This document shows positions 12,926 through 24,746 of a stretch of 64,000 bases of DNA, piece by piece. Source of the stretch: Selaginella moellendorffii. Taxonomy: Eukaryota > Streptophyta > Lycopodiopsida > Selaginellales > Selaginellaceae. Location: NCBI RefSeq assembly GCF_000143415.4, contig NW_003314336.1:315417-379416 (forward strand). The letters run 5' to 3'. The position numbers were made by a program, and so were the translations under genes. A model generated the notes under the pieces. That model was given only the letters and a program-made list of their open reading frames with translations. It was not told where the DNA came from and did no database searches. Positions within the stretch are counted from its first letter, which is position 1; each line of letters opens with the position of its first letter.

Positions 12926-13176
12926 TCACAATATTGTGAAGAGACAAAATATCAATAGTCAATTCCCAAATATTAGTTCAGCATACAGATAGCATAACAC
13001 AAGGATATGGGTATTGCACCAACTAGTTTGGTATGGAACTTGGGCTTAGACCTTAGTCGGATATAAAACAAGGATAGCTACATAAATAAGAGCTAAACTA
13101 TACCTTAAGTTGGTTGGCCATGCCCAACCTATCCACTATCCCTACTATATATTTGGAACCCCTCCACACTCCCACC
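12926..13176 (-). repeat. LTR-A fragment
   Basis: The part from about 12990 matches the reverse complement of 5595-5735 in LTR-A and reaches the start of the shared module (CCCTACTATATATTTGGAAC). It is interrupted at 13177 by a complete LTR-B, at the edge of the C-rich tract. The first ~60 bp is AT-rich and not assigned. Confidence 0.5.
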
Positions 13177-14661
13177 TGTAAGCGACTAAATTTTCCATTC
13201 AACTTTAGTCACTTAACCACACCTCCAACCACTTGGAGGAGTCTTACTCACAACCTCCATAAGTCCTATTTCAGACTTGGGCTTGCTAGCCCCGAGAATG
13301 GCATCCCTGCCACTCAACCTTTGCACTTGATCCAAGTGCTCCACGTGTCCGATCCCATGACCGACACCCCAAGGTATCACCGACATATCAGCCCGTTACG
13401 CTAAGGCCATGCCCCTTTACCTTGGTCACACTGGAGGTCTAACACCACCTGCATCACAGTCCCATCTCTCAAGGACTGGGCCATCCGTCCAAGAGTGATC
13501 ATTCCAGATCCACTCCTTAGCATCCTTAGGATGCCCACAGACATGGGGAATAGCCTTCCCCAATATCCTTTTTCCAGTCTTCACCAAGTCCCTTTCTACC
13601 CATGGCCGTGTTCGCCAACATTGCCACTAGATCGAGGCCCACAGGCCCGACCACTAAGTCCCACGGTCCTTTGGGACTTCCTCACCACTCGACTGTATCC
13701 TTGGTCACTACACCAGAGGACTATTCCTCTTCCTTTCCACAGTCTGGGCCTTTGGGTCAACATTTCGGAACACCGTGGCCTTACGCGAGCCACCTAGGTA
13801 CTCTCCCCACCTTCCGCCTTTGGGTGCTCTAGCCATCGGCTTAGAGCGAGGTTCCGTTGAGCCACGCCTGGTATCCAAGTAGGTAGTGCCACCCACACTT
13901 GGATTGGGAGCATCGGCCAGTCGATCTCCCGGGGGAACTAGAGCCGGCTCTTGAACACTTCACCAAGCTACCCTGCTTGTCGGTCTGTATTCACTCTAGT
14001 CTTGGACTTCCCAGTAGTCAGTTCATCACCCAACACTGGGTATGGCCTTCCTGGGCCAAATTGGCGTTTCCTAGGCCAAACTGGCCTTTCCTGGCCAAAA
14101 TGGCTCCACTGGGCTCCAACCCCCACACTCTCCCTACTATACTTTTGGAACCCCCTCGCAACCCCCCCCGGGGGACGATCGCTTTGGGCTTTCACCCAAC
14201 TGCCTGTATTAGTATTCGGACTCGGACTCGGGCTCGAACTCGAACTCGGACTCGGTCTCGGTCCCGATTTTGGACTCGGACTCGGTCTCGGTCTCGGTCT
14301 CGGCCTCGGTCTCGGTCTCAGTTCCATCTCGGACTCCATCTCGGACTCCATCTCGGATCCATCTCGGACTCTGTCTCGGACTCCATCTCGGACTCCACTT
14401 CGGACCCCAACTCGGGTCCATCTCGGACACTTCCACGTGTCATGTGTTGGTCCTTTTTGGGTCCCTTTTTGGAGCCTTGCTTATTGCTCGCTTCGTGCTC
14501 GTTCCTTGAGCACTTTGTTAGGAGTTCCACTCCCGCTCTCGACCTTTTCAAGTCGGAGCTTTTTAGTCCAAACGTGTTACGCTTGTTTGGTTTTTGCTTC
14601 GGCCACTACCACGTGGCACCCTTTCGGCTCCACTTTGGGGGTTAGGGATTTGTGTCTCACA
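13177..14661 (-). repeat. LTR-B, complete LTR (3' LTR of a minus-strand element)
   Basis: It starts TGTAAGCGACTAAATTTTCC and ends GGGATTTGTGTCTCACA, 1485 bp. The shared module is at about 14127-14195, followed by a CTCGGA/CTCGGACTCCAT array at about 14210-14440. Bases after the LTR (ACTCCACCACCC) could be a weak polypurine tract on the minus strand. The 5-bp flanks (CCACC and ACTCC) do not match, so it is not a simple solo LTR. Frames of 248-257 codons across it are low-complexity artefacts. Confidence 0.8.
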
Positions 14662-16142
14662 ACTCCACCACCCATAGATGAAGTTCGATGTCCTCATCGA
14701 GCGGTAAACCCTTTTATAAAGTAACACCCACATGTCTTACTGTTTCCATCCTTGGCTGCCGGCCAATATTTGTCTATGGTTTGACACCAAAGGCTCACCA
14801 TGCCTTGTCCATCCTCTAAGGAGCATAGTCTCTCCAACATAAAAACTCATTCGGGCACCTGGGGTGGTTTGCTCCCTTTTATTGGTTCAGTTCTCGCTAA
14901 ACCCGTTAGAGACATCATCTCTAACTCAATTCCACTACTCATTCTCGAGTAGTCTTAGATTCTATCGACATAACCTTTGCACTTTGGAACGTTTACTTTT
15001 GACTTCTTGAAGTCAATTTCCTAGGTGTCTCCGACACCTTGCATTGCACATATTGTGCAAGTCCACTTCCCTATCCTAGGAAGTCCTCTACTTGAGGGCA
15101 CCATCCTCCTCTTTTCATTTTTTGCCACCCTTGGCACTACGTTCCCATTATCATCGTTTGTGCTAGGGCTGTGGACAGCCCTATCCTTTGGCTACTTTGC
15201 CGCTCCTCACTTGGAGCTTTTACTTTGCCAAATTGGAGCACTTGGGAATCTAACCTTGGAAGTCCACTTCCTTTCCCGCAATCCATTAGCATCAAACACA
15301 TTAGTGTTCCTTGGCTAACCTCGCCATTTGGATTCCTCCCATTAAATTCCATGGCCCAAACTTGGCCACTAGTCTTTTGATCTTATCCATTGATTGTTGC
15401 ATCAAACAACAAAAGATCACTACCTCCCTCCTTGAGGTATTCTTTTGGTTCCATGGCAAAGCTCCACTTCGCCAAATCCAGAGGGTGCTCACCCCTAGTA
15501 GGTCTCTATAGCAACTTCTGCTATGAGCCCCTTCCACAGCCAAACCTTGTGACCCTCCCATAGGTCATTTTTAGAGACTACTTTCTTGAACTCACAATAC
15601 TATTGTATCGTCGTAGTTCATTTCCCTTAGGTGTCCTTCCCACTTGGTCACCTTGAACAAGCCCCACCATTATCAACAGTTCAAATCAACGCTTTGAACT
15701 AGGAACCTTGTTCCTTAACCTCAAAAAGACTTCATCCTTGTTTGACCATACGATCACCTAGTGATCTAATCTTGATAGCTTAACAGGTTTGCCAATAGGT
15801 ACTAGGTCTCCTAGACCTTTAACTTGTTGACCATGACCCCGGGGGCATCCCCCACACTTGGCAGTGTGCCCAAGCTAGCCCTTCAGGCCAAGGGTCCATA
15901 GCAACTGAGACTGGGTGTCCCCATCTCATTCACCACGTCCTTGGTGCCACTCGCACCAAAGTGTTCAAGTTAAATATGCCGAGCCACACTAAGCAATCTA
16001 ACCGTGTATCACGACTCCGGAGCATCCCCCGCTTGGCGGTGTGCCCAAGCCAGTCTCCTCACTGAGAGTCCATGACCACCAAAATATGAGTGTCCTCGTA
16101 TTCCAAACCATCACCACGCCCTAGTGATTTGGGACTCAAACT
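14662..16142 (-). mobile_element. LTR-B internal region, 3' part
   Basis: It follows the complete LTR-B. Its second half (15345-16142) matches 43621-44413 closely. With the 44 kb copy it suggests an LTR-B interior of about 4 kb. No open frame shows a retroviral domain. The end near 16142 is a breakpoint, with unrelated sequence after it. Confidence 0.65.
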
Positions 16143-16880
16143 ATAAGCCACAAATTTTTCCTTTCCAATTTGCCAGCTTACCTCGTCTATCCGTCCAATA
16201 CTGCCTTGGCTTTTACTAAGTTCCCTTGCCAAGGTTCTCACCTATGGTACCAGCTACTACTTGATTTCAGCTACTCACTACGCAAGCAACGGAGTGTTAG
16301 CCATCCATCCACGGATTCCCAAATCACTCCCAATCCCCCTCCCCGGGTTAGACTGAACTTAAGGTTCGGCTACACTCCCCGCAAGCACAAGCAGCCAAGC
16401 ACACCAAGCTTCCAGGTTCCTAACATCCCTTGGTACCACAAGACTTGATCATGGGACCCTCTAAATCCCAAGCCTTGAGTGCAACACTTGCTTCGGGACA
16501 CCGGGCGAAACACCATGGCCTAACGGCCCGGTATGGGTACCTCTACCCCCCCACTTCCATCCCGAATGAAGGCCCAAGCCCCTAGGAAGGGCGAGGACCA
16601 ATGAGCCGCATGGTACTCAATTGGGCACCACTCCACATGAGCCGGGAGCACCGCAATCGGTTTCCCTTTCAGGAGTGGGAGTTACTCTTGAGCACTTCCT
16701 TGGATGGCCCCTCCGGCACCAACCAAATCCATGCTCACTCCCACCCAAGGCCCTCGGTCCCAGTCTCAACCTCAAGTCGGTTTGGAAGCCCCACTGGAGA
16801 GTCCCTTCAAAACTGGTTCCTGGACCTCACCATCCCTACTATACTTTTGGAACCCCCCCCCCCCCCCCCCCCCTGGGAGA
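16143..16880 (-). repeat. Probable LTR-C left part ending in a poly-C tract
   Basis: The last ~100 bp (CCACTGGAGAGTCCCTTCAA ... CTACTATACTTTTGGAAC and about 20 C) matches the poorly called stretch at 40430-40536. It therefore belongs to the family whose right part is at 40537-40940. The break lies just beyond the C run. The first ~180 bp is not assigned. Confidence 0.45.
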
Positions 16881-17484
16881 CGATATATAATATTTTTCTT
16901 TATGCTAGAACTATAATGTATCTGAAAATTTATGAAATGTATATATTTAAATTTCAATTGATGATGAATTTAATTTCTTTATATGATCCATGCACTAATT
17001 TTGTCTTGACCATATTTATAAATTATTATGTTTTTCATGTATAAAGGCAATGTAAGATAAAGTGTTAGAAAATTTATGATATTACATAAATCTTAGACTA
17101 TATCTTAGCCAATTGACAACTCAATGTGTTTAATTTCATATATGTTTGTATTAATAATTAATATAAGATTAATGATAAAAAGAAAAATATTTTACACAAG
17201 AAATAGCTAGAACTTTTTAGTCCTCTAGTTTAAGTTAGATTATATAATATTTTTATAGACACTATTTTCTTTCTATTCTATATTAAAATAATTTCATGTC
17301 TTTTTGCATTATATTTAGAATTTTTAAAATTTAATTTTAGTAAATTTTCTTTAAGTATATAGTATATTTTTATATTTTTATATCACCATCACCTCCATAT
17401 GGAGAATTAGAACTTGAAAGTATGTTTTGTAGTTTTTGTTCATAATCATTTCTGCTAATAACAGGAAACAACAACGATCCTAAA
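16881..17484. other. AT-rich stretch, no gene seen
   Basis: Very AT-rich sequence between the LTR-C fragment and the small gene at 17485. I found no open frame of note, no RNA gene and no terminal inverted repeat. AAATGCATAG follows an acceptor-like CTAATAACAG near 17462, so an upstream untranslated exon is possible. Confidence 0.5.
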
Positions 17485-17905
17485 ATGCATAGTTCAGGCC
17501 AGTTGAGGAAGAAGTCCTGCACACAACTTGTAGAACAACTTGCAAGAGCACTGCATGACAACAATGTGAGCCTCATTGATACAATGGAAGATAACCAGAA
17601 GGAAATTTGTCATCATAATCTAAAGAAGGAAGAATTCATGAAGCATACTCTAATTGTGGATAGCCAAATGGTGAAGAGTGTGCATCAAGTAGCTCAAGCC
17701 TTGTTTGCAATTGCTGATTCTTTGGTAAGTCAATTTATTTTCTTATTCATGAACTTCACTTTTGTAGTTTACAGTGTCATTAATTACTATCTCCAAAGCA
17801 ATGAAAGAGATAATGAACTGATAAAGATGTGATGATTTACCTGATTGACAATTTTAGGCCCAGCATTCCCACCTTGCATTGCCGCTGCCAGTATCCTTGG
17901 ATTGA
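17485..17905 (+). CDS. Small protein, possible Myb/SANT-type partner of a Harbinger element (C-terminal part)
   Basis: Two exons are proposed: 17485-17724 and 17858-17905, joined in phase 0 by a GTAAGT...TTTTAG intron. The product is 95 residues and ends ...LPVSLD. The sequence is charged and helical in look (residues 34-80), with no complete domain I can name. The resemblance to C-terminal regions of plant Myb/SANT proteins is weak. Its place 1.6 kb from a PIF/Harbinger transposase fits the second gene such elements carry, but that is inference from context. It may be a 5'-truncated remnant, since no Myb repeat precedes it. Confidence 0.35.
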
Positions 17906-18217
17906 TTCCATCGATTTAGAAAGAGCAATTCTATTGGAAGGACATGAGCGTTCGTGTAAAGCTGTTTGTATCAGTTGTCTGGCAATAGAAACATGCATGG
18001 ATCAGAGCTGGATTGAAAGGAAAGAAAGAACTTTGCAAGAGTAAGTACCAAGAATGCCATACTGCGAAATGACAATCTTTGCATATGGTTGATTGAATGC
18101 CCTCTCAGCGACCACTGCTCAGGTATTGCCAATAAGCTTGGCAGTGCTGTGGGGATCCGAGATGAGAATTTTCCCAAGGAACAAAGAGAAGAAACTACGT
18201 ACCAGAAGTAAAGATCA

Positions 18218-19245
18218 CTACATACATTCTACTACCAATATAAACTTCAAGCTTGACTTGTAATTGGCCAAAAACTCTGCTGGTTTCCCAGGTGAAAGTG
18301 CGCCAGGCTTGCCTACCACTATCATTGAGCTCACTTCTTTAAGAATGGAGTTTCCAAGAAAATCAAACACATTAAGTCTAGAGTTTCCTGAAAAGAAACC
18401 AGACCATAAGAAAACAAGTGAAAAAAGAAAAAGGCATTTGGAAAGCTTCCCAGACGCTATGATATCCAACATGAACTTACAATCTCGAGCAATATGCTCC
18501 TTGACCTGTTTATAGTCTTCCTCCAGCTTGTCCATGGCTCCTCCACCCACCAAGTCTTTGAAAGAATTCCCAGGAAAAATCCTGGAGACAAAAGGTGCCA
18601 CAATTGTGATATGAAAAGCCTTTTCAGCTCTAGCAGTGTCGTCAATAGCCACATAAGCATGTAGACAATGGTAGAGAACCTTCTTGTCACACCTTTCCAT
18701 CCCCGTTTTAATACACTTCTCCAAGTTTTCTCTCAAGGAGGCATTGGCATTCTGGATCCTCTTTTCTATGGTTTTGATAAATGGCAAGTCCTGTAATGAA
18801 ATGTTGACAAGAAAGATAAGTGTCACCTTTTCTGAAAAATAGAACTTCACCCAATTCATCTCACTTGCAATTCGCTCCAACAATCAACTCCATGGGTCGT
18901 CACCACTGTTGTTGACCGGATCCAGAGCCTTCACTGCCACTCACTAGATTTTCATTGGAAATTCTATTTTTCTTGAGCTCCAGCAAGAGCTTCTTGATCT
19001 GCAAGCAAGCTAGGAATCAAAATAAAAGGACTTGCTCCACTCGATCTTACCTTGGAAACCACATGAGAGCTGTCAAGCAGCAACTTGAGAATCTCCTGAA
19101 ATCATTGACATCCCTGTTGATAAGCTCGACAAGCTCGTTCTTGAGTGCTGCAAGGTGACTGCGCAGCTTGCCATGCAGCGCCTTGAGCGGCATGAAGCTA
19201 CACAGGCTAGAAATGTGGGTGTTGCAATTAAAACCCTGAAAAATA
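18218..19245 (-). pseudogene. COG2: COG2 (conserved oligomeric Golgi subunit 2) fragment
   Basis: Reading the minus strand, an N-terminal exon (about 19240-19098) gives HISSLCSFMPLKALHGKL and ELVELINRDVNDF, then EILKLLLDSSHVVSK, then a piece with stops (about 18990-18890), then MLERIASEMN, DLPFIKTIEKRIQ and NSILKEVSS up to NYKSSLKFI. These follow plant COG2 in order. The protein is a subunit of the Golgi tethering complex. The copy lacks about 60 residues after NRDVNDF and everything beyond NYKSSL. It has in-frame stops near 18915. The last intron has lost its GT donor (GGGAAGC where GGTAAGC is expected, near 18440), leaving a readable 20-codon insertion. It sits beside a Harbinger transposase, so transposon capture is possible. 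Confidence 0.75.
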
Positions 19246-19499
19246 AAACTTGAGTTTGGCATGCTAAAATAGACAAATTCGTGAGCTTCAAATGGATTTG
19301 TTTAAGTCTACTACATAAGTAGTGAGAATGTTTCTAAGCTCTGTAGTAGTGACATGAGGCTCCGGTCACTAGCCTTGTGGTGGATTAATCACTAGCTCAA
19401 GCTCAATGTCTATTTCCCCTATGTCACTTGTACTAATAATGAACTTATGCAGAATGCAAACTGTTTTTATAGCAACTGTTAGTTAAGTGATGGTCTCAA

Positions 19500-20514
19500 C
19501 TTCAACCAGCTTCCTAAAAATCCTTCAATGACCTTTAAGCAATCTGAAACTTCTGTCACATACCATCCTTGAAGATGACAAGTAAAAATTGAATGTTTCC
19601 CTCAATTCAGTTCCATTTGCACTTGGAAACGGTATAACCAACCACGGAAGCTCATAGTATCCTGAGTCTCCAATGATGTACTCCCGAAATTGGTATTGGC
19701 TTCTTGAGACTGCTGGTCCATTAAGAATTTCACCTGATTGAGCTCTTCTGTAGAATGAACTCTTCCTCAAAACAGTTATGTCATTGCAACTCCTTAGATC
19801 TCCAACTCAAATATTTAGGAACTTTGCTTCATTATCCACGATTGCTTGTATGACAATTGAGTAATCCCTGTCCTTGTTGTAATAATCACTTGCAAAAACA
19901 TTTCCAGGAAGCTCAACTTTGAAATGCATGTAGTCAATTGCACCACAGCAATTCAGGAAGCCACAAAGACTCTTGAAACCTATTTTTATTGCTGACAAAT
20001 CTGCTGGCCACATAAGAAATTGTCCTAGATGCTAGAATGTTGTGTCGGAGAACTTCTGACAATACTTCCGGACAGTTGCTTTAGAAACACCGAAATGCTT
20101 TGCCAAACTAGCAAAAGAATCACATGAAGTTAATCTCCGTAAAGCAATGGCAACTTGCATACCAACAGGAACATATCTAGATGGAATGTTTATCAAATCT
20201 GGAGGTGGTGTTATCTGCATTGACAGAGTAACAAGTTCACAAATTGTCATGAACTACTCAGAAATTCTGAAGAACTCTCTCCACCTTGTTGGATCTTGCA
20301 TTCCAACCTCATCCACCCAATGACAAAACCAGTGAAGAGACCTTGGTTTGATATAGAAATTTCCCTCTTGAAAAAGGTTTAGTTGCAACCAACTCCCAAC
20401 TACTACAAAGCACATGTGATGATACACTAGCACTGATTGTTGTTGAAGAGTAGTTTCAAGCTTCTCATCCTCATAATCTTCTTTAAAACACCTTCTAAAT
20501 CTTCTAACAACCAA
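19500..20514 (-). pseudogene. PIF/Harbinger transposase with three in-frame stops
   Basis: From 20514 down to about 19525 one reading frame runs through, broken only by TAG near 20251, TAG near 20029 and TGA near 19804. It encodes a helix-turn-helix-like region (SLAKHFGVSKATVRKYCQKF), then CCGAIDYMHF with the first catalytic Asp, YYNKDRDYSIVIQAIVD, IIGDSGYYELPWL with the second Asp, and SSSRMVCDRSFRLLKGH. The last normally holds the third catalytic Glu (VxERxFGxLK); here it is Asp. The family cuts and pastes DNA at TWA targets, usually with a Myb/SANT partner. The stops, and no frameshifts, point to recent decay. I could not find terminal inverted repeats. Confidence 0.85.
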
Positions 20515-22433
20515 CTAATCAACTACAACAGTAGTTGTAGCAACCACAAAAACCATAGTTGTTGCCCTATTCATCCCACATGAACCCTAATGATATGGCA
20601 TTAATCAATGACAAATCAGCATTGACTCACTTGATTTTAGAATATTCTAGAATAATCTGATGTGGATGATAGTTGCATGTACAGTGCCACTGTCACTTTA
20701 TCACCGTCACCGCACAGAAAATGATGGTGATAGTCATATGTGCAGTGTCTCTAAGGTGCGGGTGATTAGGGGTTTTAGGGGGCCTGAGGGTGGATCAGAG
20801 TGATTCGACTCGAGGTCAATACAGAGGTGAGAGGCTTGACCACTTGTGACCTGGTGAGCCTCACCTGGGCTTACTCAATTTTGTCAAGGTGACATTGAAT
20901 CAAAGTTAACTCTCGGTTTAGGGTAAACGAGTTTGGAAGCAAAACTGACAAATAAAGAGTTTGAATCAAAATCGACTTTCTTTTGGGAATGATGATGTGA
21001 CTAGCAGAAAGGGGAAAAGAGGCAAGATGCCGAGCTGAGATAAAGTTTGCACCAACTGGCTTTGCATTCACATGCAGGTGAGGGAGAGGGCATTCTTTCT
21101 TGGTTGTTGAGTCCTCTGATTTTTGGTTATATTTACTTGATCTGAGTTTGAGACAGAGTCAGTGAGAGAGGCCCGACGCCATGCAGGACGTAACGAAAGC
21201 TACTGCTGGCCATATTACATCAGAGCGTGCACCAATGTATTTGGATTTTTGCATCCATCACAAAACAGATGGGGTCTATTTTCTTTTCCGGTTCCGATCC
21301 CGACCCGCCCTGTTTAGTCTGCTGGCAAGTCAAGACAGCTTGTCTTTGTTTAATCCTTGATTCCATATTCCCTTACAGCTCTCTGTTGCTGCTGGCTGTT
21401 GCTGTTGCTGAACCCTCCCAGGAATTGTGTAAGAGTTTTATAAACCCGGGGGAGATTTAAATGGTTGCTGTTAAATGCCAGGGAGCACTCAGTCTCATGA
21501 CTCATGATGAACAGGGAGGGTCATTGTAACCAGCACGCTACGTTGACCGCGTCTCGTTCTTCCCTTAGCACGACGCCAAGCCAGAAATGTGGTGCGAGCA
21601 AAAAGGAAGATCAATCAAACAAGGCAAGCTTTTCGTGATACCCTTGTTTCACAGTGCGTTGTCTCTCTCAGCGGGTACATCCACTTGACAGGGAAAGAAA
21701 GCGAGGAGGAGGAGAAGGTTGGAAAAAAAAAAGAATAAGAAATTTGGTGCTGCCGCTGGCTTTCGAGAATGATGGCAGCGCGATTCCTTTCTTTAAAGTT
21801 GATGACACAGCGACGCAACGCAAGGGCTGTTTGTTTGTTTTGAGTTCCAGCGGGAGATCAGGCCCCTGCAAACAGTGGGCAGGGAATCTAATGATTCCCT
21901 GACGGGCATCATTTGCCGGTATATTCTCTGGCCAGGAAATATTCTCTCTCCCGCCGTCAGTCAGGTTGAATTGGGCCAAGTTTATGAGCTTGGTTTGGAA
22001 TATAAAGCGAATGATTGCTTGTGGGCACGCAGTGAATTATGAAACCACCACAGAGCAACAAACTCTCTCTTGCCGATATTTTGTTTGATCCAATGTGTGA
22101 TGGAGCATGGGGCACGGCATAGAGGGGCCTTTTTTAGGGCTCCACTCCACATTCTTCTTCTCGCCTCTTTCTCGCCCCTTGCGAGCTAAATTCTTGTCAA
22201 GGAATTGGCGTGTGAATTTTCCTCCTTGTCCCATAAGATTTTGAGGCAGGTGTTGGCCTGCTGGCCGGCGACGAGCTCTAGTGCCCGCGCAACGCTTCGC
22301 CGTCCAGCAGGCCAATACCTCACTCGAGATCTTGTTTCTCTGGAATTGATCGATCGACTGCTTTAAAACACGGGGGAATTAGGGTGCTCTGTTCTGTTTG
22401 CGTGATGGTTTTCTAGGGCGCCAGGGGGAGACG
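20515..22433. other. Intergenic region, no gene supported
   Basis: About 1.9 kb between the Harbinger remnant and the Mpv17-type gene. Frames up to 103 codons (near 21668-21979) overlap on both strands and show no domain. 20665-20745 has a partly repeated CAGTGTC/CACTGTC segment. The final ~150 bp is presumably the promoter and leader of the Mpv17-type gene; I see no clear TATA box. Confidence 0.4.
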
Positions 22434-22642
22434 ATGGGCGCCATCAAGATGAGGAGTGCGTGGTCGTGGTACCAAGGTCAACTGGCGGCCAAGCCCGTGC
22501 GCACCCAGATCGTAACGTCGGGCATCTTGTGGGCTGTGGGCGACATGGTGGCGCAGAGCGTGAGCGCCAGCGTGGAGAAGCGGCAGCACAAATCGGTCAT
22601 CTCGCCTCCGCCGCTTCCCCATGGTTTGCCCAGCGTAAATGC

Positions 22643-22699
<57 letters not shown>

Positions 22700-23311
22700 C
22701 AGGCATTCACAATTATCGCAATCGATCCACAGGTGGAGCCGGGGCCGGGCAAGGACAAGGATGGATTGAATTGGAAGCGGGTGGGAATTTCGAGCATGTT
22801 TGGAGTGGGATTCGTCGGTCCAGTGGGTCATTTCTGGTTCGTCTGGAGCTCGGCTATGGCTGTATTGGCTTTCCCATCTTTTTCCTTGTGCAGGTATGAG
22901 GGGCTGGAGCATCTCGTCCACAACAAGCTGCGACTGAGGCCCAAGTCGCTGAGATTCCTAGCGACAAAGCTGGCGGCGGACGCGCTCATCTTTGGGCCGA
23001 TCCATCTTGTGGCGTTTTTCACGTATTCGGGGCTGGCGGCGGGCAAGAGCTGGGAGGTTGTGAGGCAGGAGCTGGGACGAGACTTTATCCCCGCGTTTCT
23101 GACCGAAGGAGCGGTGTGGCCCGTGGTCCAGGTGGTGAATTTCCGCTTCGTGCCTGTCCAGCACCAGCTGCTCTACGTGAATTTCTTCTGCCTGCTGGAC
23201 AGCGCCTTCCTCTCGTGGTTCAAGCACCAGAACGACGCGCCGTGGAAGCGCAAACTCACCGCCTTTGTCACCGGCGCTAGTGATGACCCTTCTTCGTCTA
23301 GAGATCACTAG
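22434..23311 (+). CDS. Mpv17/PMP22 family membrane protein
   Basis: Three exons (22434-22595, 22733-22836, 22894-23311) give 227 residues. The ATG at 22434 is the first in frame. The splice of intron 2 (57 bp, GTTCGT...GTGCAG, itself in frame and open) is decided by the family motif GPVGHFWYEGL, which only forms when it is removed. Other family marks: AVGDMVAQ near residue 36, EGAVWPVVQVVNFRFVPVQ near the C-terminus, and four hydrophobic segments. Members are small membrane proteins of peroxisomes, mitochondria or chloroplasts, linked to channel activity; the organelle here cannot be told. Intron 1 (137 bp) holds a (CT)n(CA)n microsatellite. The gene converges on NBP35 with about 280 bp between stops. 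Confidence 0.9.
22639..22700. repeat. (CT)n(CA)n compound microsatellite in intron 1 of the Mpv17-type gene
   Basis: About 30 bp of CT followed by about 20 bp of CA, inside the first intron. It makes spurious open frames of Ser-Leu and Arg-Glu on the two strands. A very similar compound repeat is in the MMT 5' leader at 32545-32585. Confidence 0.9.
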
Positions 23312-23591
23312 CTAGTGGCCATTCAAGAAAATTCTTTATTCTTTTTCAACGAGAGCCATCAGGATTTCGTTCCCGCTCCCTCTCGCTGTCCATGACACCC
23401 CCTGTGGCAATTGCAGCAGCTGACGTGGAAGATAAACGAGATCAATAGAAAGGTGCCCCGACTTGGGCATGGAGCCGGACGAGACCACCTCACTTTCATC
23501 AACATGCTTATTGAATTTAACGCCATAGTCTGACTTGGTAGTCGATCACTATCTACAACGCGCTACTCCTGCTGCATTTGTGGATGCTCGG

Positions 23592-24746
23592 TCACCCGAT
23601 GGCCTTGAGCAGCCGCTTGATGATCCCTTTGAGAGCAAGCCCGCTGGGAGAGGGAGAGTCTTCGAAGCACGACTTCCCTTGCTCGGCCGCCCGGCTCAGC
23701 CGTGGATCCAGAGGAACCCGTCCCAAGAACGGGACCCGCATCTGCCTGGCCATCTCCTGCGCTCCACCGCCACTCACGTAAAACACCTGGGCGCAGGCCA
23801 GAGTTGACAGCAGCTCCGGGGCGAGCGTCTCGAGCTTGAGCATCACCTCCCGGGTCACGTCCTCGTCTTCTTGCCCGTCGTCGCTGCTCTTCCTAAACAC
23901 GAGATCCCTGACCGGGAGCTGCAAGCCGCTCATGTTCTCCACGACCCCGAGCACCGGGATGCCAACCTTTTTGCAAAAGCTTATCTCCTTCCTCACGTCG
24001 ATTATGGACACCTCCTGTGGGGTGGTGACCACGATCGCCCCCGCAACGTTGGCCACCTTGAGGTACTGGGCGATGGAGATGTGCTCGTCCGACGTCCCGG
24101 GGGGCGCGTCCACGACGAGGAAGTCCAAGTCGGCCCAGTACACGTCCTTGAGGAACTGCTTGATGAGGCCGTTCTTCCTGGGGCCTCGCCAGATGACGGC
24201 TTCGTCGGGGTCCGGGAGCATGAAGCCGATGGACATGACGCCCAGGTTGTCCTCCACGTACACCGGCGACCAGCCCAGGTTGCTCTGGTGGATCTCCTGG
24301 CCCTCCAGTCCCAGCATCTTTGGAATGCTCGGCCCGCATATGTCGATGTCCAGCAGCCCGACTTGCTTGTCCATCCCCGCCAGGGCGAAGGATAGCTGCG
24401 CCGCGAACGTGCTCTTGCCCACGCCGCCTTTGCCCGACAGCACCAGGATTACGTGCTTGACGCTGCTCATGCGCTGGCTGATCGCAGCAAGGTCTGGAGC
24501 AGCTTGTTGTTAGGCCAGTCCTTGATCTATCTATCTATCAATGGATTACCTGGATCGGGGCCCTTGGGGCCGGTGGCGCACGCCTGCTGGTTGGGGCATC
24601 CAGCACAAGCCGCGGATTTTCCAGCCGCCTCCGATTCAGTGCCCGGGCAGTCTGCGAATCGAAAGCGATGAGCAGAGATTGGAGAGCAATCGAAATTACG
24701 TACGCTCATTCGCATTGTCGGGAACATCCTCCCCCGCGCCTTCCAT
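23592..24746 (-). CDS. NBP35: NBP35, P-loop Fe-S cluster assembly scaffold
   Basis: Exons 24704-24746, 24550-24651 and 23592-24493 (introns 52 and 56 bp) give 348 residues, close to the plant family's usual length. The N-terminus has Cys16-x13-Cys30-x2-Cys33-x5-Cys39, the NBP35 [4Fe-4S] motif. A deviant Walker [11 protein letters not shown], is at residues 68-77, and [10 protein letters not shown] follows. It is a cytosolic/nuclear MRP-type ATPase that builds [4Fe-4S] clusters for target enzymes. After GVVENMSG the usual CPxC is missing ([10 protein letters not shown]), as is known for plant NBP35. The start at 24746 is chosen because exon 1 supplies [13 protein letters not shown]; an ATG at 24470 would lose the cluster motif. 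It lies 66 bp after DDI1 on the same strand. Confidence 0.95.

Noticed and set aside
14210-14440. CRISPR-like array
   Set aside because: Units are 6-12 bp, continuous, without unique spacers, and inside an LTR of a eukaryotic element.
13899-14724. Two overlapping plus-strand frames of about 250 codons
   Set aside because: They cross the LTR-B module and array. The array is open in every frame on both strands, so the products are Ser-Asp, Gly-Leu or Pro-Ser-Arg-Thr repeats with no gene-like start or context.
18264-18515. Plus-strand frame of 83 codons
   Set aside because: Antisense to the COG2 fragment, whose residues match the family in order.
22413-22921. Arg-Glu/Ser-Leu rich frames near 22.5-22.9 kb
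   Set aside because: They arise from the CT/CA microsatellite in intron 1 of the Mpv17-type gene.
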